Source: Rhizobium sp. (GTDB lineage Bacteria; Pseudomonadota; Alphaproteobacteria; Rhizobiales; Rhizobiaceae). From it: a stretch of 64,000 bases of DNA. The stretch lies in the NCBI GenBank assembly GCA_028290545.1, contig JAQGJP010000104.1:1-64000 (forward strand), written 5' to 3'. Positions 62,283 through 64,000 of the stretch are shown piece after piece. Position 1 is the first letter of the stretch. Each line of letters begins with the position of its first letter. Under the pieces are notes generated by a model. It searched no databases. It worked only from the letters and a program-made list of their open reading frames with translations, and had not been told where the DNA came from. The translations under genes were made by a program, and so were the position numbers.

Positions 62283-62783
62283 ATGGCACAGAAAATGCTC
62301 GATGACCTTTTCTACGATACTCTCAAGGATATCTATTATGCCGAGCGCCAGATCGTGAAGGCCCTGCCGAAGATGGCACGTGGCGCAACGGATCCGAAGC
62401 TCAAGGCCGCATTCGAAAAACACAAGGAGCAGACGGAAGGTCAGATCGAGCGCCTGCAACAGGTGTTTGAATCGATCGGCAAGCGCGCCCAGGGCAAGAC
62501 ATGCGAAGCCATCCAGGGCATCCTCGCCGAGGGCGAAGAGATCATGGAGGAATTCAAGGGCACGCCAGCGCTCGATGCCGGACTGATTTCCTCGGCACAG
62601 GCTGTCGAGCACTATGAAATCACCCGCTATGGCACGCTGAAGAGCTGGGCGAACCAGCTCGGCTACAAGGATGCCGTCAAGCTACTCGACGCCACTTTGC
62701 AGGAAGAATCGCAGACCGACACAGATCTCAGCAAGCTGGCCGAAACGGCCATCAATGCCGCTGCCCAGAAGAAAGCGGCCTGA
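62283..62783 (+). CDS. YciF/YciE-type ferritin-like stress protein (DUF892)
   Basis: This 166-residue four-helix protein of the DUF892 family has the start LDDLFYDTLKDIYYAERQIVKALPKMARGATDPKLKAAFEKHKEQTEGQIERLQQVFE and ISSAQAVEHYEITRYGTLKSWANQLG. The Glu/His pattern (E22, EKHKEQTEGQ, EHYEITRYG) fits a di-iron ferritin-like site. Homologues are strongly induced by general or osmotic stress. AAGGAG precedes the ATG. An exact EcfG promoter lies upstream and a strong hairpin follows. Confidence 0.93.
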   Translation: MAQKMLDDLFYDTLKDIYYAERQIVKALPKMARGATDPKLKAAFEKHKEQTEGQIERLQQVFESIGKRAQGKTCEAIQGILAEGEEIMEEFKGTPALDAGLISSAQAVEHYEITRYGTLKSWANQLGYKDAVKLLDATLQEESQTDTDLSKLAETAINAAAQKKAA

Positions 62784-62800
62784 TTGATCGAATCGCAAGC

Positions 62801-62830
62801 GAGGCGGCCGGCTGAAAAGCCGGCCGCCTC
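62801..62830. terminator. Strong hairpin after the YciF-like gene
   Basis: A perfect 13-bp stem, GAGGCGGCCGGCT-GAAA-AGCCGGCCGCCTC, in the gap between convergent genes. No U-run follows, so it may terminate by another route or shield 3' ends. Confidence 0.6.
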
Positions 62831-62887
62831 AATAATGGGTGCACCCATGCGCCGATGAATTGACGCCTATAAAATCCGGATGAACCG

Positions 62888-63097
62888 CTACGGCCGCCCG
62901 TCTGACAGATCGCGACCATTGATCGATGCCGGAACTGAAATCTGCTGGCCCGAAGGCTTCGGCAACGGGATATCGACCGCATCCGGCACCACAACATGCG
63001 CATCAGCGGCGTCAGAGCGCTGCAGTTTATGGCGGAAATTCGGCTGCGCTGGCTTGGTCGAACCGCTGGGCGTCGCCGGTACAATGTTCTTGTCCAT
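62888..63097 (-). CDS. Small proline-rich stress-linked protein (69 residues)
   Basis: This 69-residue protein reads MDKNIVPATPSGSTKPAQPN, then FRHKLQRSDAADAHVVVPDA and a Pro/Gly-rich end. It is hydrophilic, Pro/Ala/Asp-rich and probably disordered; I do not recognise a family. AAGGGA precedes the ATG at 63097. An exact EcfG promoter lies 66 bp upstream, separated by a 23-bp tandem duplication, so expression under stress is likely. Longer in-frame starts at 63157 and 63214 exist, but the first lies in the repeat and the second upstream of the promoter. Confidence 0.65.
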   Translation of the reverse strand: MDKNIVPATPSGSTKPAQPNFRHKLQRSDAADAHVVVPDAVDIPLPKPSGQQISVPASINGRDLSDGRP

Positions 63098-63117
63098 TTC
63101 AATCCCTTCCTCGCTTT

Positions 63118-63163
63118 TTATCTTTTGCCTCCATGTCTGATTATCTTTTGCCTCCATGTCTGA
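63118..63163. repeat. 23-bp tandem duplication in the leader of the 69-residue protein
   Basis: Two identical 23-bp units (TTATCTTTTGCC...CCATGTCTGA) lie side by side at 63118-63140 and 63141-63163, directly downstream of the minus-strand EcfG promoter. Each unit contains ATGGAGG on the minus strand, a start codon next to an SD-like string. Confidence 0.9.
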
Positions 63164-63187
63164 ACGATCTCGCCAGCGGTTGGTTCC
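63163..63187 (-). promoter_or_regulatory. EcfG promoter of the 69-residue protein gene
   Basis: On the minus strand GGAAC (63183-63187), a 16-bp spacer and CGTT (63163-63166) match exactly. It is divergent from the glgX promoter, whose -35 begins 28 bp away. Confidence 0.85.
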
Positions 63188-63214
63188 AACTTTGTCGTCA
63201 ATGCTGCGCCGCAC

Positions 63215-63239
63215 GGAACCATTGTTTCGCGAACTCGTT
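63215..63239 (+). promoter_or_regulatory. EcfG promoter of glgX
   Basis: GGAAC (63215-63219), a 16-bp spacer and CGTT (63236-63239) match exactly, 33 bp before the glgX ATG. Confidence 0.85.
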
Positions 63240-63271
63240 GCTTTTTGCGATGGAACTTAAAGGAACACACG

Positions 63272-64000
63272 ATGGACATGCGGACCACTCAATGGACGAT
63301 CGAAGAGGGCGACTCTGCGAAACTCGGCGCGACTGCGCAGGAGGACGGCGTGAACTTCGCGCTTTTTTCAGCGCATGCCGATGGAGTAGAACTGTGCCTG
63401 TTCGATCCGACCGGTTCCCATGAAACCGCCCGCCTGCCGCTGCCGCAATATACCAACGAAATCTGGCATGGGTTCGTGCCCAACCTCAAGCCCGGCGCGC
63501 TGTACGGCTACCGCGTCCATGGCAAATACGAGCCTGAAAACGGCCACCGCTTCAATGCCAACAAGCTGCTGGCGGACCCCTATGCGCGGGGCTTTGCCGG
63601 CGAACTCGTCAAATCCGATACGCATTTCGGCTACGACCTGCATGCGGAGGAAGACAAGGACTTGACTTTCGACAGCCGCGACAACGCCGCCGAAATGATC
63701 AAATGTGTCGTCATCGACCCGGCCAGGCATCGGCTGACGGACAAGCGTCCGAAAATCCGTTGGGCGGATACGATCGCCTATGAAACGCATGTAAAGGGTT
63801 TCACGCAACTCAATCCCGCCATTCCCGAGGATTTGCGCGGGACGTTCGAGGGGCTGGGCCACAAGGCGGCGATTGAATATATCAAGAGCCTGGGCATCAC
63901 CTCCGTCGAGCTGCTGCCCATCCACGAATTTTTCGACGACTTTCACCTGATCGACAAAGGCCTGAAGAACTACTGGGGCTATAATACGTTCGGCTTTTTC
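63272..64000 (+). CDS. glgX: Glycogen debranching enzyme GlgX, partial (C-terminus beyond right edge)
   Basis: Only the first 243 residues are present, open to the right edge. The N-terminal carbohydrate-binding domain (LGATAQEDGVNFALFSAHADGVELCLFD, IWHGFVPNLKPGALYGYRVHGKYEPENGHRFN, NKLLADPYAR) and the start of the GH13 barrel (IAYETHVKGFTQLNPAIPEDLRGTFEGLGH, NYWGYNTFGFF) identify GlgX/TreX. It removes alpha-1,6 branches from glycogen; with TreY/TreZ it can feed trehalose synthesis. AAAGGAACAC precedes the ATG and an exact EcfG promoter drives it. Further glycogen or trehalose genes are expected to the right. Confidence 0.93.
   Translation, partial: MDMRTTQWTIEEGDSAKLGATAQEDGVNFALFSAHADGVELCLFDPTGSHETARLPLPQYTNEIWHGFVPNLKPGALYGYRVHGKYEPENGHRFNANKLLADPYARGFAGELVKSDTHFGYDLHAEEDKDLTFDSRDNAAEMIKCVVIDPARHRLTDKRPKIRWADTIAYETHVKGFTQLNPAIPEDLRGTFEGLGHKAAIEYIKSLGITSVELLPIHEFFDDFHLIDKGLKNYWGYNTFGFF

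Overview
The window looks like the chromosome (or a chromid) of an alphaproteobacterium in the order Hyphomicrobiales/Rhizobiales, most likely Rhizobiaceae or Phyllobacteriaceae. This is inferred from gene content and not from a marker gene: a BacA-type peptide transporter, a RIME-like palindromic repeat, a malic enzyme carrying a phosphotransacetylase-like tail, two ku genes with ligD, and GGAAC-N16/17-CGTT promoters typical of the EcfG/RpoE2 general stress sigma factor. There are no rRNA or tRNA genes, insertion sequences, prophage or CRISPR arrays. The DNA is GC-rich and densely coding, and most small novel signals sit between genes.

Layout. 0-8 kb: xanthine dehydrogenase genes xdhB (cut by the left edge) and xdhA, glycerol kinase, a TacA/TacT-like toxin-antitoxin pair, then a DGPF-protein/ECF42 sigma/SRPBCC/DoxX-like cluster. 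8-19.6 kb: two Phd/VapC modules, a LysE exporter, a luciferase-like monooxygenase with a minisatellite tail, a methionine aminopeptidase, a small stress cluster, bacA, a secreted polysaccharide deacetylase, alpha-glucosidase, a KDG-kinase-like sugar kinase and a glycosyltransferase. 19.6-31.5 kb: der and a TPR membrane protein, a 1235-residue hybrid kinase-like protein with leucine in place of the phosphoacceptor histidine, an MttB-family methyltransferase, a GFA protein, a DEAD-box helicase behind a structured leader, and mntH with a palindromic operator. 31.7-42.7 kb: cardiolipin synthase plus an EEP-family phosphatase, a DMT exporter, an ECF11-like sigma/ChrR pair whose anti-sigma has lost three of its four zinc ligands, a TetR/VOC pair, the ATP-grasp/alpha-E/transglutaminase trio, a Phd/PemK-like module under a 31-bp palindrome, and a peroxiredoxin-like/2OG-oxygenase fusion. 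42.8-53.6 kb: malic enzyme, a one-chain dihydroxyacetone-type kinase divergent from an SDR/gluconokinase operon, a sorbosone-dehydrogenase-like protein and a second large hybrid kinase (histidine intact).

53.9-64 kb is the most coherent block. Ku1, LigD and Ku2 (non-homologous end joining), a small acidic protein, a YflT-like protein, a BON protein, a double PRC-barrel envelope protein, a YciF-type ferritin-like protein, a 69-residue proline-rich protein and glycogen debranching enzyme GlgX lie in short transcription units. Six sites match GGAAC-N16/17-CGTT exactly (three of the four neighbouring pairs are divergent) and two more are near matches. I read this as a general-stress/desiccation regulon island combining DNA repair, envelope protection and glycogen turnover.

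Observations most worth checking: the His-to-Leu hybrid kinase, the zinc-ligand-less ChrR, the cysteine-less peroxiredoxin/oxygenase fusion, the EcfG island with two ku genes, and the conserved but biochemically obscure ATP-grasp/alpha-E/transglutaminase trio.
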